A DNA stretch of 64,000 nt, taken from assembly GCA_026120185.1 (NCBI GenBank), contig JANUWF010001193.1:248001-312000 (forward strand), read 5' to 3'. The notes under the pieces are model-generated. The model was not told where the DNA came from, did no database searches, and saw only the letters and a list, made by a program, of their open reading frames with translations. The position numbers and the translations under genes are program-made. The stretch comes from Voacanga thouarsii (Eukaryota; Streptophyta; Magnoliopsida; Gentianales; Apocynaceae). Positions 21,540 through 34,334 of this stretch are shown here, in pieces (within the stretch, counting starts at the first letter, position 1; each line of letters starts with the position of its first letter).

Positions 21540-24500
21540 CTAAGAAATTGGCGCTTCCTCTTTCTGCTCTGTGTCTTGGCCCCCATCCTTACCTTGATCA
21601 CCAACATAACCATTCTGTTGTATCTTTTCCTCTGAGGGCAAATTCTTTTTGGCTTTCCTGCTGCCTTCAATTTTCCATAGGTCCCATACTCGGGTTTTAG
21701 GTGGAGGTGTGGCATCCCCAATTGGTGCAACTAACCCTGGCTTGCCATCGTCAATGACTCCATCAACTAACCCGTACTCCTTTGCCTCCCAAGGATTCAT
21801 AAAATTATCACGATCTGTATCCACATCAATCTACATAAAGAACAACAAGAAACACATACCAGAAAATAGGGAACTCCTTAATTAGCACGGTGGAACAGAG
21901 AGTGGGAAGGTGACAAAAGAAAAAAAGGATGGCCACACAGGATCTAGAAAACCAACCTGCTGTTCAGGCTTCCCAGTGATTCGTGATAGTATTTTGTTTA
22001 TCTTAACCTTGTGATATGCCATCTCTCTTATCCTTATGCTCATCTCTGTTGCCTGGAATCAATTCCACAAATTCTGCAATAAGCATCCTTCAAGAAGGCC
22101 CTCAGTAACAACACAATGAACAAGCATAGAAAAATGTGTCAAGTTATGCACAAATCTCTGTCAGCATAAGCTGCATAGAGTATTCACATTCTTGATTACT
22201 ACAAAGAGTACAATTTCTCAATTAAATTGACAGCTGTGGATACTTCTGTATTGATTTTTGTCACCATGTCATGAAAAGAATAGATTGGTTTCACATGACT
22301 CAATTAGATATTGGAAAGTAAATAGCATGTTTACATGCTTTGTTGGATACTTGTGAATCTTCACAGAAACTAAGCACCTCGGTAAATGTATCATTATCAC
22401 GAGTCACACAGTTTGACTGAGGAGGTTTTCCAAGGAGGAAAAAGGATAAAAGATAAAGGCACAAAACAGAAATTTGAAGAAAAAAATTTAGAATCTATAT
22501 TATTCATTCAATTGTCACTATCACAGTTTTAGTAACTTTTTTTTATCAGTTCCCTTAGCATAACATAAAAATCTAAAGAAGGAAACTTTAGACCTGTTAT
22601 CAATTAATGACGATGTTTAATCTTCATCAGTAACACACCTAACAGACACCCCCCTCCCCCCAACAACAAGGGGAAAAAAAATTGAGAAAAGACCGTATTG
22701 AAGAAATGTTTGAAACAATATAGTAAGGCATTTTTGTTATACAGTAGTGGTAAAAAACTAGATTTACTTTTCCTCCAGCAGCTCCAAGAGGCTGGTGGAT
22801 CATCACCCTCCCATTTGGCATGCAAAACCTTTTCCCCTTAGTTCCAGCAGCAAGGATAAATGCACCCATGGATGCAGCAAGCCCCATGCAGATTGTAGAT
22901 ACATCAGCCTTGCACAATTTCATAACATCATATATTCCCATACCTACATATGGCAATTAAGGTTTGAAGGTAAGAATCAGCCTTGTTCATGGAAAAGCAA
23001 CTGAAAACTTCACTCCATCTAATAAGCAACTGCACTCACAACAGGAAATGTCATCAAGGTTATGCTAGTTTAGCTGAAATTCAACTAGCAGATTATTAAT
23101 ACTTATTATGCCAAGGTGCAGATTACTCCAATACATGATTTCTAATATTCAAGTGAGACCATCTTCTTTAAGGGCAAATTACAATTCAAACACGAATTAT
23201 TTCTTCCAACTGCACATGAAAGATACTTCAACTATATGCTCCCAGCCAGCGAGCAATCCAAAATTTTTACTGTAAGCGGTTTTTTTTTTTTTTTGGCGGG
23301 GTTGGTGGGGAGTGTGTGTTCTTGATGTGATCAATAAACACCAACCTCTGTTGTCCAGGGAATAAAATTCAATAGAGATGCAGTCATGCAAAAATAAAGC
23401 TTAAAATCTAAAGCTTCGCTTAGGAAATCAATGTATTAATAGTGCGACATCTTTACACTGACAACAGCCTAGCATAAAAATAGGAGCAATTCAGCCAAAG
23501 GCCCCAACTTAATAAAAGCTAATTCCAATACAAGTGTCAAACTTGAGAACTTTCTTTCCATTGAGTGACTGGACGATTTACCAGTTCAAATTTAGTGAAC
23601 TGCTTATCTGCTAGCGTTCCCATTGAACAAATTCATCATAACAAATCCTGTACACCAGGAAATAAGCATCTATATTATAGCAACAAGTGTACCAACAAGG
23701 CGCATATTAAGCAAATATCAGCAATGACATGTTTTAAGAAACATAAGCAATGTATAACTGAACATGAATAAATCTACAATCATAGAGTACCAGCAGTAAC
23801 TGAGCCACCAGGTGAGTTGATGAACAATTTGATGTCTTTTTTCTGGTCTTCAGCATCAAGAAATAATAGCTGGCTTATGATGAAATCTGCAGTAGTATCA
23901 TCAATCTGTTGCAAAATCATATTTCAGCCTCAACTTGTTCCAACTCTGCTATAAATTAAATCCCACGCCCAACTGACGAAAAGAAGGGCAAGCAAACACA
24001 TACGCAAACACAACGAGAAGATAATGAGAAATGGTTAGAAGGGTCAAATACTGGAGTTTCATATTGAATTAAGCAGCAAACACAGGAATAAGCAACCAAT
24101 TCTTTTTCCTGGTGGGGTAAGACAGTCCACTTTCACCTTTTTTGAAATGAGACATCCCAAGAAAATTCCAAATTCCAAAACTTTAACTAGTCCCTGAGTT
24201 TGAACATACATAGTCAGACAAAACTAAAGAGCAAAGTAAACTATACACCTTGATTCTGCCGCTACATAAATAGCTCAGAATTGCTCCGAGTTAATCTACA
24301 ACGAAAACTCAATTGAACTATCCACCAAAATTTGAAAATCAAAAACCCTCCTCGAAAGGTCAAAACTTTATAGTAAAACAATTAAAAGAGACTGTGAAAA
24401 CCTGAGAACCCAAGAAAACAATCCTCTGGCGAAGAAGCATATTGGTGGTGTCAAGTTCTTCAAATCTGGGCAGCCAAGATGGTGCAGCAGTGTAATTGGA

Positions 24501-24761
24501 GACATCCCAGTTGCAGGATAACGTCTGGTTATTAGCAGAGACGGCCTTTTTTGATGCTTTTATACAAAAGCCACCTTCTCTTCTTCTAATTCTCCTACTT
24601 ACATAGATTCTACTGCTACTTATGCTTGTACCTATGGATGAAGAAGAGATGAACCAGTGGTTAGTCTGTAATTGTTTGGAAATCGAAGCGTTGTGGTTGA
24701 GGAAAATGGCGGGTCTTGGAGGGGCTGATGCAGTCGTAAAGGTCACACAGCCAGCATCCAT
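21540..24761 (-). CDS. CLPP3: chloroplast ATP-dependent Clp protease proteolytic subunit 3 (CLPP3)
   Basis: Five exons on the minus strand: 24402-24761, 23791-23905, 22768-22943, 21957-22052 and 21540-21830 (1038 nt, 345 residues). All splice sites and phases agree. Residues 1 to about 80 form a Ser/Arg-rich transit peptide. The protease domain begins at [20 protein letters not shown]. The catalytic triad is intact: S183 in [10 protein letters not shown]208 in VMIHQPLG and D257 in DTDRDNF. Also present are [11 protein letters not shown], and [19 protein letters not shown] near the C-terminus. The C-terminal tail after [14 protein letters not shown] sequence (here [10 protein letters not shown]) matches plant ClpP3. 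Its last 35-40 residues are polar and longer than I recall for Arabidopsis. In the stroma, ClpP3 forms one of the two heptameric rings of the plastid Clp core. Confidence 0.95.
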
Positions 24762-24906
24762 CCTTCTCCTTTGCCAGAAATCTTTTGCTTCAGCTGCTCT
24801 GTCTCTCCTTTGTGCTTAAAGCCAGTTCAGATTAGGGGATTCGAGTAGGAAACTAGACGCGTCCAAGGGCCGGGCTGGGGCAGTGCAGGTGTTAGCATTA
24901 ATTTTT

Positions 24907-26644
24907 GGCAAATTAACGGATTTGATCCTTAAATATTTTTATTTTAGTACAATTGGTCCTTATTTTTTATTTTCAATTTTTTAAATCCTTAATGTGTACA
25001 AATTATTTGGTCCTCTCGACCAATTCTAACAAGTTAACTAGTTAATTCAGATATTAACTATTTTAGAAAAGATAAATTTATCATTTTACTATATATCCAT
25101 CTAAAAAAATATATAAATTAGTGAATTTAGTCTTAAATTTTTTATTTTGGCATCATTGGTCTTTATTTTTTATTTTTTTACTTTATAGGTCATCTATCTT
25201 TTTTTTTAACACATTATAAGTAATAATAAAAATCTGTTATAAATACATTTTAATTAATTAAATATTTAATATTATTCTTTATCAAACACACTTAATAAAA
25301 TGAGTATTTAATTAATTAATTTTAAGTAATTAAATATATCATAATATTGCCTTTTAACGCCATAAAATTTTTTATAAATTTTAAATTATACTTATATATG
25401 TTATAAAATTAATGAAGTATATTATTAAGGTAAGTTTTGAATTTGAAATTAAAAGATAGAATTTGAAAAGCAAGTTAATTATAATTTCATTTTTATATTA
25501 TATTTTATAAAACTTAGATTAAATATAAAATAATAACAATAATTATATATAATTCAAACTTTAATAACTTTAATTTTACTTAATACATTTGATAATAAAT
25601 TCTTATTAGTTATTATTACTTAATTGATTAATATATAAAATTTAAATGAAATAAAAATTATTTAATTTTGAAATTTAAATATATTATATCTTATCTAATC
25701 ATTATTCTTTTTGTATTTAATCTATATTATAACAAAATATATTGTAAAAATAAATTATAATTAATAGAATATTTATATTATATTTTTTAAAAAATAATAT
25801 TTAAATATTTAAAATTTGGTATTCAAACTTCACTACAAATAGATCTTGAATTGTGGTTCTTTGATAAAATTAAAATTGAATATTTAACTAATGAATTTTG
25901 AAAATTGAATTCTAAAATTTGAAGTTTAAATATGAAGTCTGAATTAATTATATTTTATTTTTACATTATATTTTATTATAATTTATGTTAAATATAAATA
26001 AATATTAATGATTAAATGAATATTTAACATATATTAATAATTTATAACATGATTTCAGTATGTCTTAATTAATGAAGTGATAACAAAAATTACTATCAAA
26101 CGCACTTAATTAATTAAATATTTTAATATTTTAACTTTAAAAGTTGTCAGAAGAACCTAATGTGTCAAAAGAAAAAAGATAAAATACATATAAAGTTTTA
26201 AAAAAAAAATGGATCAATCATACCAAAACAAAAAAAAGTTAGGGACTAAAGTCAAAACAAAATACTTAATTATTTAAGTATATTAATATTTTAATATTTT
26301 AACTTTAAAAGTGGTCAGAAAAACCTAATGTGTTAAAAGAAAAAAGATAAAAGACATATAAAGTTTAAAAAAAAAAATAGGGACCAATCATGCCAAAACA
26401 AAAAAGGTTAAGGACTAAAGTCACCAATTTATCTTTTTTTTTTTTAGGTGAGTATGCAAGAAAATAATAAATTTGTCCTTCCTTAAATAATCAACGCCGA
26501 AGTTGACTAATTGACTTGTTGAAATTGGATCGGAATGACTAAATAATTTGTACGAAAATTTATAAATAGTCTAAAAAGTTAAAAATAAAGAATAATGACC
26601 AACCATCTAAAAAAAGATTTATGAACGAAACCCGCTAATTTGCC
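24907..26644. mobile_element. Mutator-like non-autonomous element with long terminal inverted repeats, about 1.74 kb
   Basis: The first 200 or so bases (GGCAAATTAACGGATTTGAT, then ATTGGTCCTTATTTTTTATT, GTACAAATTATTTGGTC, AATTCTAACAAGTTAACTAG) match the reverse complement of the last 200. That reads GGCAAATTAGCGGGTTTCGT, GTTGGTCATTATTCTTTATT, GTACAAATTATTTAGTC and AATTTCAACAAGTCAATTAG. Long inverted repeats over an AT-rich, non-coding interior suit a Mutator-type non-autonomous element. No exact target duplication was found. Divergence of the arms shows it is old. Confidence 0.65.
26110..26425. repeat. 168-bp tandem duplication inside the Mutator-like element
   Basis: Two copies share TTTTAATATTTTAACTTTAA, a GTCAGAA(G/A)AACCTAATGTG block, AAAAGAAAAAAGATAAAA and a GGGACTAAAGTC- or AGGACTAAAGTC-type end. 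They are offset by 168 bases. Confidence 0.75.
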
Positions 26645-27699
26645 TTGATTTTTTATTATTAATTTAGTAGAGAAAATATGAAATTTATTGGTGAAAGTTT
26701 GGATGAAGGAGAAAGTAATTACTCTTTTTTAAAATAAAATTATATATGTTTTTTAGTTGTCACTATAATATTCTAAACCATCCAAAGTAATATCTGCCTT
26801 AAGGGCATACAAAAGAAAGAACCATATATTTATTTTGATTTTGTGATCATTTCTTAGTATAAAAAACATATATTAAAAAAAAAAAAGAGCAATTTTATTC
26901 TTGTTGTTGATTACTAACGGCAACTCATTTTTTGTGTATGTTATATAACATTTAAAACTGCTAAATTCATCTACTTAGAATCAAATATCATTTTTTAGTA
27001 ATGACTTATACCTCTTTTTCCCCCTTATTTTGATAATGTCAGTGCTTAAATTAAATTGTCAAACAATAATAAATAAAACAAGATAATAAGCTAATGTATT
27101 ATTCATAAATTGTACGGGCTTTCACCAATTTGAAAAAAAAAATATTAATTTAGGTTTGTGTTTAACAAAATTGGATTGAAGCTTTTTTTTTTAAATACTT
27201 ATTTAGGCATTTTTGACCCAAAAAAAAAAATATCTAATGTAAATAAATTTTAAGAAATAACTAAATTTACACCTCTCTAATCTAAATTTACATTTTTATC
27301 TATCAATATTTTATTAATTAGACAAATATGTCATTCCCTATTCTTGAAGGACGAAAATAGTAAAAATGATTAAATCGAAAGCTCACCAAACGAAAAATTT
27401 ACTTCTGTATTTGAATGACCTTATTGGCACTGAAGAATATATCTTTACAAAGATGCTTGAAGCTATTGGATCACGTCCTTATAAACGTCGATTTTGTCTC
27501 ATTCATGCGAAACTTTTGAGCTTCCGAAATGATACCATTTCCTCTATCAATGAAAGCTTATAGAATTGGGTTTGCTAAGCTTGTGAAAGCTTCTTCCTTT
27601 GCTTCTATGAAAGCTCATAGACTTTGCTCAATCTCCTCAGTAGTCTTGATTGCTTTTCTTTTCTCTTTTGATCAATTCACACAGAGAGAGACTAAGAGA
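26645..27699. other. AT-rich intergenic, no gene recognised
   Basis: Long A and T runs. Short open frames near 27366-27792 have no recognisable product. Confidence 0.5.
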
Positions 27700-29168
27700 G
27701 TCAAACAAAAAGTCTCATGCTTTTTGTTATCTCTCACGCAAAACAACACGAGATCCACTTGTGTTGTTTTTCTTTTTTATTTAATTAATTAATTTAATAT
27801 ATTTTTATAATTTTATTTCACCCTTAGTCTTATTCATTGGGTTAGATAAAATTATTTACTTTTGGGTTTAAACATTCATAAATAATAAGCCTCAATTGTT
27901 TATTTTTTAGGCTTCATTAACCAGTCCAATAAATAATTAACAATTCTAAATAAATCAATATAAAATATCAGACATTTTATCTAGTTTATACCTAGATTAA
28001 TATTTTAATTATTCAATCTGGTCCTTGGGCCCTAAATAATTAATTAACCAGTTAAATTAGATAAAATATATACTCTCTCTCGAGTCTTTTATTTTATTCT
28101 AATTCAATAATAAATTAGACTATTTAAATAAAATAAAATAAAATTCATAATTATCAAAACCAATTTCTTAACCCAAATTTGTCAGGACTTAAGGGCTATT
28201 TCAGGGACCAAAAGACATATTGTCTTTGCTACTAAAATGATCAAAATACCCCTATTATATAAATAGTTATATTTTGCATTTTAAATATTTTATAATATCA
28301 TCATAAGGAAATATTGACCATAAGGATAATGTTGTGTTAGCAAAGTATTTGACCTACATGTGTAATGACTAAAATATCCCTCTATGCTTTGCCGTGCATT
28401 TTAGAGAGGATAAGTGTACTAACACTTCTATAATCGACATCTATCATCCTTAAACCTCTAATCCAATGATGCACAACTCCTGAAATATTTCTATTTTCCA
28501 TGGGAGTTACCCTAAAGTAAACATTCAAGTCATATTCCACAAGACCCTAAATAATTAGATCATTTGAACAGTTATAATGGGCGATATAACGCAGAAGTTA
28601 TCTTGTACAAGTCGATCTTAACTAATTAGTCACATATATCCAACATACAAGTATATCGACTCTACGAAAGAACTTTAACTACAGCATATTAAAGTATATG
28701 CTTCTAGTTTCGTCAAACGATTAACTCATATTAAGGGGTAAAGTATAAGTTCATGCTGTAATAGTAATAGTATGGGTTTATTCTAAATAGTACTTTTAGA
28801 AATCATTATTACATGTCTTCTTCTACATATTCGAAATACCGAATACGCTCATACTATGAAGTAAGTGGGCTACTCACTAGTTAAAGGTAAGTCATTCATC
28901 ATTTGGAATTCATAACACAATAATCTAAATATGATGAGATTCCCATTCTCATCAATCGGTTAAGAACAAATATTTATGTGTTAAATAACTCGTGATCCAT
29001 ATCTTACTATAAAAAACTACCATTCACATGGATCACTTACTTAAACACAATGAGTCATTTCCAAACGAAAGTCGTGCACAAATAAAATGTAGATTTACAA
29101 ACAAATTTTGAGAATAAATTCGATAATTACATAAGATAAAATTAGTCTAGAAAACATATATTCCAACA
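27700..29168 (-). mobile_element. probable solo LTR or LTR fragment, reverse orientation
   Basis: The right end at 29161-29168 reads TTCCAACA, whose reverse complement TGTTGGAA is a common start of plant LTRs. The following text (reverse strand: TATATGTTTTCTAGACTAAT, CATTTTATTTGTGCACGACT) resembles plant LTRs I have seen. The left end was not resolved and no target duplication was found, so both the extent and the class are tentative. Confidence 0.3.
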
Positions 29169-30927
29169 ATTCTTGCTTCCAATCAACTATAGTACTATTT
29201 TTTGTGTATATAGATTAATTATTTTAATAGTAAATAATTAATAAAAATTGAACAATTATTAATTATTTTTTCTTTTAATATGTCTCCTCACTAGTCTTTA
29301 TTTTTTTATTTTAATATTTTATAAGTCTTCTATTTTATCAATGATTTAATCTATTAGTAAAATACACAATTTTAAAAATAAATAAATCAATTACTTTTTA
29401 ACCAAATGGAACCTTACATTATGTTTACTATACAATTTTACAAGTTTTACAAAGTAATAAAACTTTTAATATATGATAAATGTATAAATTTTCATTTTTG
29501 TACGAGTCATTATCATTTAACAATTCAATTCATACATAATTTTATGCAATTAGATTAATTTGATGTTTATACAAAAGATATAATTTTGTTTAAAAATTTT
29601 AAAAAATTAAAATAAGATCTTAAAATTAAAAGAGGATAATGATACTGTTATCTAATTAGTAGATACTAATAGAAAAGAGTGTAAATTTAGGTTGATAGAC
29701 GGTGAATTTAGCCCCTTCTTAAATTTTAATAGTCAAAATATTAACAATTTTTATTATTCCTCTGAATAGATTGCAATATTAATTTTTAGGTCCATAATTT
29801 TTTTATAAAATTAAAAAGTATACTTATATTTTAAAAAATAAAATATAATCCCGATGCACTCTTAAACAATATTTAATTGGGTAAAAAAAATAAGAAAGAA
29901 TCTAAATTTAGAGTAAAATATATAATTTATGTTATTTAATTAAGAAGAACAAATAAATAGGAAGTAAGATATGAGGACACTAAATTTGGACTTTACAGTA
30001 AATATTTGGGATTCAATTCAATTAAAATCTAGCTCAAAATCATAAATTGTACTCACCCTTAGCCCTGATGGGACATGAAAGGGTCTTATCTAATGATGTA
30101 ACCTTTCTTCTTCAATGGGTCCGCAACCGTTATCTCAAAAAGCTATCTTGTAATTTTAATTAGTAAAAAATTAGATAAATTTTAATTAATTGATACAATC
30201 GAAAAAATCAATAAATAGGTTCTTATACAAAAATTTAGACAAACTTAACTGATCGAATGAACACGGCTATCCTTTTTGAGACGATACAACCTTTGTTCTT
30301 TCTTATTGTGCAAGAGCATGGCCGTAAAGTCCAAGCCAGTTTCCCTTCTTTATCAGTGGAGTAGAGAACCATACTTAGTAAGTTAGATTTGCAATTAGGA
30401 TATTGTCATGTACGTTTTACGCTTTCTCCCCTGCACAGGGCCAAAATTAGAGTTATAAAATTGAGAGTAAATTATATTAAGGGGATAATATTATAATTTT
30501 TATAAAAAATTTTGAATTTCTAAAGCAAAATATATAATTTTAAAAAATCTTGATGGGCAAATACTGCCCGTCGTTCCCTTTAATCCGTCTCTACTTCTGT
30601 ACTAGAAAAATCGTTATTCAACGGTAAATAAATTTTAACATAAATCAAAATAATATTTTTTATTTGTTTTTCTTCAATATTAACTAAATAAATAAAAATA
30701 AATTATATTCACTCTCTATAATGTAAGTAATTTTGTTTTTTTTAACCAAATATAGAGTAAAAAACGACAAGCAACAATAAACAAAACAGGGAGGGCCAAA
30801 TTGAAATGAAAAGTGAAATTTAGGGGCAAAATGTGCAAATTATTCTAAATGAAGCGCCCACCGCATCTGATTTCTCGCTACAACCCCCACGATTTGCGAC
30901 TTGCCAGGGAACGACAAGCAGTCAAAG
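29169..30927. other. AT-rich intergenic upstream of the SINA-like gene
   Basis: No gene recognised. A weak inverted pair (TCTCAAAAAGCTATC at about 30134 and GCTATCCTTTTTGAGA at about 30267) could mark a small degraded element. The last 150 bases should contain the promoter and leader of the SINA-like gene. Confidence 0.4.
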
Positions 30928-33900
30928 ATGGCGAGATTTTCTCTGGGTAGAGAAGAAGATGAAGGGGATGAAGGATCCGGACCAAGCAGCTCCAGACGCA
31001 GCCCCAAGAAGCAGAAAACTGCTGCAAATACTCCTCCTTCGCAGCCCGCACCTGCGCTACAAGCACCATCACCGGTGGCACCACATATTGAGCTCCCAGA
31101 TAATGAAGAATTAGTTGAAGAAGAAGGAGAGGAAATAGATGAAGAAGAGTCCGAATATGAAGTTGAAGCGGAAGACGATGATTCTGATTTCGAGGAGGAT
31201 GAAGACGCAGAAGATGAAGAATGTGACGAGGAATTTGAGAATCAGCAGGTTGGGGCAAATGGGAGACCCAGAAGTGATGGGTCTATTTCTGTCACCTTAA
31301 CGGATCCGGATGTGTTGGATTGCCCCATCTGCCTCGAACACCTCAGCATCCCTGTCTTTCAGGTAGGTTTTCATTTCTTCATCTCTTTTAATATCACCAC
31401 ATCTCTCATTTTGTGTGGTATTGCTAGTCTCTAAGACCAAAAATTACTTCTTTGTTTAATTTGAAATTTTTAAAATTTTCAATAAAGTATGCTAGTCCCA
31501 AGTGTAATGCTGCTTGCTCTGGTTATTGTTTTGTTCGATCCATGTGATATTATTTCAGAAAGTTTATGTAATTGTATTGGCCATCCTTTCCATTGTCAGC
31601 GTAATGGTGGGGGTACATTAGATCAGTACCTTGATTTTAGTAAATGAAAAGACCGGCTGTGATATGGCACTGCTATATGATCACTGTTGCACAGTTTTGA
31701 AATTTTGAATTTGCTGTGTTTTTAGTTGCCAGAAGTCGAAGTCAGAAATTTGGGTTGGTTTGATGGACGGTTATCTTTAGCATTTTTTCGAATTGTTGTA
31801 CTCAAAAAAGGAGGTAACTTGGGGAATTTGATCATAGGTCAAATATGTTCTGGAGATGATTGCTTACGCTGTTGTTTTTATGGCTTCAGTGATTTTTACA
31901 GCGCTAGACCTCCTTCCTACATAGCCTTCATTTCTGTGGCATTAAACTGTAAGAGTAAGTCCTCCATTAGCATGACCCAGTACTTAGGATTGAAATTTCA
32001 TTTTCAGTTGATTCCTACTCACAGAACGAGGGTCATGGCCACTGTCATCCTTAATTGCACTTTTGGGTTGACATTGTGAACCGTAAGTTGTGAACTAGCT
32101 CTAAAATGTGGCATATCTTGGTTCATCTCATACGGAAAGTGGCATTGGGCAGCGGATGTCATCTCCACTGCTATTGCTTCGCCTTGTCTCTATGATTAGT
32201 GGTTCTGTTGTTGAGGATGTTGAATTGGTTATACCAGTGGTTGTCTCTGGTTGATGGGTGTATGTTTTTAATGGTGGCTTTTGGTGATCTGGTGGTGTTA
32301 CTGTGGTGGAGCTTGTTAACGTGGTGTTATGCTGACTGTTATGATAATAGAGTTGTTCTAAAGTGGGTTCGATTGGTGGTTATAGAAAAGTTCTAACATG
32401 GGTGATGATGTAGGATTGGCAGTAAGATTTCCTAGTCTTTTGGGTTTTCCTTACTTTAGTTTGCAGTAAATTGCATAAATATTTTGTCATTATTTTTAAA
32501 AGTGTTTGAAAACAAAGTGTTGTACATGGGTTTATTTTTGGGAAATGAACATTTGATATTAATGGCAAGACTGCATTATGTTTTGGTATTGAAATATGCA
32601 ATATCACGTGATGTGGTTCTTCCAGTTTTGGACATGTATATTTGTGATGTTTGTTGTTTTTCAAGATTTGTATGGTAGGAATTACAAGTGAAGTTGGTTT
32701 TGGTTGATGGTTCTCATTTTTGTTGTACATATGTTGGCATTGACATGAGAAATCTGATTAATTGGTGTGCTATGTGCAAGTTGAGAAACTTCTGTTACTG
32801 CCAAATAGAGATCATATGTAGATTGATCTTAATACCTGGCCAAAACTGATGATTTGATCTCTATCTACCAGTACATAGATGTTGATGCTTTTGTAATCGG
32901 TATTCTGTCAATTGTAAAGATTTTCAGGATCATCCTATTCCACCCCCATCCCCCAACCCTCTGCCTTTTTTTGTTTGGTTGAAATGCGTAGTGTGTCTAC
33001 TATCCAATAATTGGTATTTTAAGGTAGAGGCCCACACTTCACACGTACTGTCATATCTTTATTACCTTATATGGTTCATACCATGTGTCTTACAGTGCTA
33101 TGACAAGAGCTATTCTTGAGGTTAAACTTGTTGCCTCCAGATCATTAGATTCTAATAACATAAATATCTTGTTTTTCCTTTAATAATTGTGAAATTTGTC
33201 TTCTTTTTCGGCTGAATTGTTTTATTCAAATTATAAACAAATTTAGTACAAGAGCTTGTCTACATTTTACAAGAAGTTTAGTGTCTTCATCAGATGACTG
33301 TTCTGTCAGTATATTCTCTTTTGATCCTATTTTTAGAATGAAATTTTCATGAAAACTGAAAATCCTGGCAATGGGGATCAAATTCTTTGCACACACAGTA
33401 TGCGGTTTTTTGTGTTGATTCCCTTTGTAATTGATATACTTTCTGTGTCCAACAATTAGGGATGCATTCTGGGGTGTGGGTGGAGGGCAGAGAAAAATAT
33501 AAATATGTTTTCTCTGGCTGTTGTTATCATCCAATTAGCATCTTTTGAAAATTTTACTTCATTGTAATCCATAATAATGAAATCTTACATGTGCACTGCC
33601 TGTATATCTCTGAATAAATGACTCCTTTTGTCACCTTTTGCCGCTTCTAACATTTTTCATTTTTCTGATCTACTATTTAGTGTGAGAATGGGCATGTAGC
33701 TTGCTCCTCTTGCTGCTTAAAGATTGGTAACAGGTGTCCATCTTGCTCTTGGCCAATTGGGTATAATAGATGCCGGGCCATTGAGAAGGTTCTTGAATCA
33801 GTCAAAATCTCTTGCCGAAATGTGAAGTATGGGTGCAAAGAGATGTTGAGATACTGCAATAAGCATGACCATGAGAATTCGTGTGGTTTTGCACCTTGTT

Positions 33901-34334
33901 CATGTCCCCTTCTCGACTGCAATTATGTTAACTCCTCCTGGCACTTGTACTTACATTTTCGCTGCCAACATTTGAGTTCTGCCAAGCGATTTGTTCTCGG
34001 CTGCCTCTTCTCTGTTTGTCTAGAGAGAAATCAAAGGTTTTTAATTCTTCAAGAGGGTACAGAAGGCATAATCTTTCTTGTGAATCAATTTGGTGAGCGT
34101 CTTGCAAATGCAGTAAGTGTTGTTTGTATTGGTCCAACATCATCAAGGAGAGAGTTCTCTTATGAAATTGCTTCGAGAGATGGCGAGACATCTATTAAGA
34201 TGCAATCAGTTGTAGAGAGCATCCCCAAGTGGGTTGAAAATCCTCCTAAAAGAAAATTTCTTCTGGTTCCAGAGCATTACATTTCTGCCTGTGGGCAGCT
34301 CAAGTTGGAAGTCTGCATACGACGGCTGCAGTAA
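30928..34334 (+). CDS. SINA-like E3 ubiquitin ligase (RING-HC plus SIAH domain)
   Basis: Two exons, 30928-31362 and 33681-34334 (1089 nt, 362 residues), joined in phase 0 across a 2.3-kb intron. Residues 1 to about 115 are a low-complexity, strongly acidic leader. The RING-HC finger spans residues 132-167 (C132-P-I-C135, C146, H150, C153, C156, C164-P-S-C167) and is itself split by the intron after VFQ. The SIAH zinc-finger region follows (SCRNVKYGCKEM ... CNKHDHENSCGFAPCSCPLLDC ... HLYLHFRCQH). The beta-sandwich-type substrate and dimerisation domain follows and ends CGQLKLEVCIRRLQ. All zinc ligands are present, so an active ligase is expected. The family marks target proteins for proteasomal breakdown; targets here are unknown. 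The start is the first ATG in frame. Confidence 0.93.

Noticed and set aside
31726..32730. Several open frames in the SINA-like intron
   Set aside because: Composition is that of intronic DNA, with no homology, and they lie between well-supported exons.
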